From assembly GCA_000149265.1 (NCBI GenBank), contig CH003163.1, positions 608,840 to 672,839 of the forward strand: a DNA stretch of 64,000 nt, written 5' to 3'. Shown here in pieces: positions 61,701-64,000 of this stretch (positions are counted from its first letter, which is position 1; every line of letters starts with the position of its first letter). Below the pieces are notes generated by a model, which saw only the letters and a program-made list of their open reading frames with translations, was not told the DNA's origin and searched no databases. Origin of the DNA: Ciona savignyi (taxonomy: Eukaryota; Chordata; Ascidiacea; Phlebobranchia; Cionidae). The translations under genes and the position numbers were made by a program.

Positions 61701-63780
61701 TTGCCAGTGTGGATTTAGGCCTAATGATTGACAACAGAAATTAGATTTTTAATCATTCTTAAAAAAATCATCTGAAATACCGATATTCCTAAAAGTATTT
61801 ATTTGTCTAAAAAGTAAAGTCTAATTATTTCTATCACAGGTACAAAGACATGGAAAAATATAATGAAATCAGTCAGGCACAGAGACAAGCAGCGCTTGAA
61901 AAATCGCGAATCGCAAAGCAAAAGCAAACAGAGATCCTTGCCAAGATTCAAGCAGCCACAGTGCATATCCCTAAACCACCTCCCAGCAAAACATTAAAGG
62001 TAATGTATCAGGCAGAACTTGGCTTGTTCAATGTGTATTTTGCCAGTTAAATGTATTTTTTTCTGCCGGACTTTTCTTATTTATTTCTTCCAATATTAAA
62101 AATGACATCTTAGCAAAAGCTGTTTATGCATAACATTTTTTTCACTTGCTGCTAGGTATGCGAGATATCAACAGCTATTACTGTAAAATTTGTGATAATG
62201 TAAGCATTTTGTTCTTTTACATATTACAACAGCTAAAACATGGTAAAAAATCTTTTTATATTCTTTTTGAATATCCAAAATACATACACTAGTTTACCGG
62301 TACATGTATTTGTATCTATCTGTTTTATTCCATAACCTTAAACTTTGATGTCATAATGGCTATTGTTCCACCAGGCCATTAACCTGAAGCGGGAATTTCG
62401 GCAGAAAAGAGAAGCAGACATGGTCAGGAATGAGATCAAAAGCTTTGAAAGCAACCTCACCAAGCTAGTGGCTCCTAGCTCATCACAAACTGATAATAGG
62501 TTGCTTATTTTTTTACTTGTACCATATATAAGAATTTAAGTTTAGTTTTTTTGCTCCTAGAAATAAAGTATTTAAAACTATCTAATATAAAGTTATTTTA
62601 AAAAATGGAAATAAGTACATAGAAAAGGATATTTATGTTATCTTTGTCAATGGGAATACGCATGTGGCGTTATTACATGTGCAAACATCAGATTACTTCA
62701 ACCACACTGTCATGTTCTACAAGCTATTGTAGTGTGTTGGGTATATGACTTATATGTATGTTGTTCCTATTAAGTGTGTTGTACATATGATTTAGACCTT
62801 CCCACAAGTTATTGGAACCCATCACTTCTATTGAGTTTAAGCAATATTCCCTATGTCACCAGTTTTGAATAATTCCTTAGGTCACTGGTTTCTGCAACCC
62901 TTAAGCTGAAAATCAAGGAAAAAACAGATGCAGCTGTAATGAGTATCAACTGACCCCTAAACTGTGTTCCACCTCAGTGAGACAGCCGGCGATGGCTTGC
63001 AAAGCAGCATCGAGTACCTGCAGCAGATTAAGACGAGATTGGAAGAAGACGCCACAGCGCGTGATGAACGAGCTAAAAGGAGAAGGAAGGTCCTTGTGGA
63101 TCAGATGAAAGCTCACCATACTCAAGAGGTGAGCTCTTAATTGCATTAGGTTTGGTTTGGAATGGATAAATGTTATATAACTGAGGGTGGTAACGCCCCT
63201 GCATAACAAATTTGTGGTGTTGCCATGGGAAAATTTGTAAATCTTTAGATTACTGCATGCTTAACATTGGTTCCTGGAACTTTTACAGTGTGTTGGTTTA
63301 TTTTGAATATTGTTTTTTGGAGGAACTCCTAGTATAATGGTTTGACATAAAAATTTGTTTAAACACAACTTCTTAAAGCAATACTCTTTGGTCAGTCAGT
63401 TAGTCCGACTCTGTATAATTGAAACCCAGGCCATAACTTATCTCATTCTCGTGAACCTTGAGATAATCTTATCCTCATGAATCTTGAGATACAAGCCCGT
63501 AAAAGGTCAGGGTAGTCAAACCATCTAGGTCAGGGTAGTCAAAATTTTTTTCTTTATATTTTTCACACCTTCCAGACCCCATCCAACACCCTCCACATAT
63601 TATGTGTTTACTAATAAATAAAGCGTCTAAAGCAGCTTCAAATGTACAAAATTTCTTTGACTTTATATTCCCATAGTGTAAACGTCATTTTGTTAGGAAT
63701 CTTTGCGGCAAGAGCAAGTTGTTCAACGACTGATGCGACAATCACAACAAGAACGGAGGATCGCAGTTCAGCTGATGCAG
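58756..63780 (+). CDS. SPEF2: SPEF2 sperm flagellar protein 2, N-terminal part (runs off right edge)
   Basis: Nine exons join in phase to 347 codons and continue beyond the window: 58756-58813, 59195-59358, 59796-59870, 60555-60671, 60942-61048, 61840-61999, 62375-62499, 62978-63128, 63697-63780. The start MTDILCKWLNEEVKL followed by SGFYLGEILNKFQLQHDFD and AKLNNFTRLEPVLHLL is the CH-like domain at the N-terminus of SPEF2 (about residues 1-105). The rest is a charged helical, coiled-coil region (for example KFEAKRNENERKALAAR and QAALEKSRIAKQKQTEIL). SPEF2 works in the central-pair apparatus of sperm flagella and motile cilia. Exons are small and introns carry SINE copies at about 60125, 61173 and 62620. 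Confidence 0.93.
60125..60345 (-). repeat. tRNA-derived SINE, family B, in SPEF2 intron 3
   Basis: TTCATTTTTATCCCCATAG, GCAATCACCAGATTAGC and AAGTGCCTTGGCCAAGGACA identify it. Confidence 0.6.
61173..61465 (-). repeat. tRNA-derived SINE, family B, in SPEF2 intron 5
   Basis: Near-complete copy: GGATAGGATATTCATG tail, core with CACTGTCGGGTTACCGGAGC, and the head block CGACTAAAAGGTG. Confidence 0.8.
62620..62900 (-). repeat. tRNA-derived SINE, family B, in SPEF2 intron 7
   Basis: Degraded: TTTATGTTATCTTTGTCAAT and AACATCAGATTACTTC; an internal GTGTGTTG segment occurs twice. Confidence 0.5.
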
Positions 63781-63837
63781 GTGACGCCAAATTAAAATCT
63801 CATTTGTTTCTTGATTGCAAAATAATGTCCCTAATAA

Positions 63838-63985
63838 CCCTCTATCTCTAATAAACCTGTTTAATATCTCTAATAACTCTATTATATCTTTAATAAACCT
63901 CTATTAATATCTTTAATAATCCTCTATTAGTATTTTTTTCTAAAAAGCCTTTTAATATTTTTTTTCTAAAAAAATACCTTTATTA
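63838..63985. repeat. Minisatellite-like AT-rich repeat
   Basis: A unit of roughly 25 bases (TAATATCTTTAATAAACCTC type) is repeated about five times in the SPEF2 intron at the right edge, degrading toward the end. Confidence 0.55.
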
Positions 63986-64000
63986 ATTTTTTTTATAAAT

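Overview
This is animal nuclear DNA: AT-rich, with short coding exons, GT/AG introns, tRNA-derived SINEs and hAT-type miniature transposons. Gene content (rolling stone-like and AANAT-like families, KAZALD1-like, ZWILCH, SPEF2, an IL-17-receptor-like gene) and the compact intron-rich layout suggest a chordate invertebrate, most likely an ascidian of the Ciona type. The species call is an inference from style and content, not from a database match. There is no prokaryotic, plasmid or CRISPR content.

Layout. 1-7442 (minus): 5' part of a secreted or single-pass receptor whose exons resemble an IL-17 receptor ectodomain; it runs off the left edge. 7443-14771: gene-poor, with tRNA-like repeats. 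14772-23744 (plus): a complete seven-exon KAZALD1/IGFBP-rP-like secreted protein (signal peptide, IGFBP, Kazal, Ig, acidic tail). 25730-28387 (plus) and 40761-37478 (minus): an inverted pair of four-exon GNAT acetyltransferase genes of identical exon lengths. 32495-35549 and 46237-48590 (both plus): two rolling stone-like multipass membrane proteins, interleaved with the acetyltransferases. 50694-56831 (plus): ZWILCH, the kinetochore RZZ subunit. 58756 to the right edge (plus): 5' part of SPEF2, a sperm-flagellum protein.

The genes do not form one pathway. The middle of the window (25-49 kb) is an accessory region built by duplication of two gene families and loaded with repeats; the right third carries conserved housekeeping and ciliary genes. 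Coding frames were assembled by hand from splice-site phase. Where phase did not close (one junction in ZWILCH, one in the receptor gene, the first exon of rolling stone copy A) this is stated.

The points most worth a second look are the receptor gene, the mosaic divergence of the two acetyltransferases, a cluster of TGACGTCA palindromes in the KAZALD1-like locus, four miniature hAT elements whose target duplications all have TA at the centre, and a 37-bp fold-back flanked by a 9-bp duplication inside a SINE.
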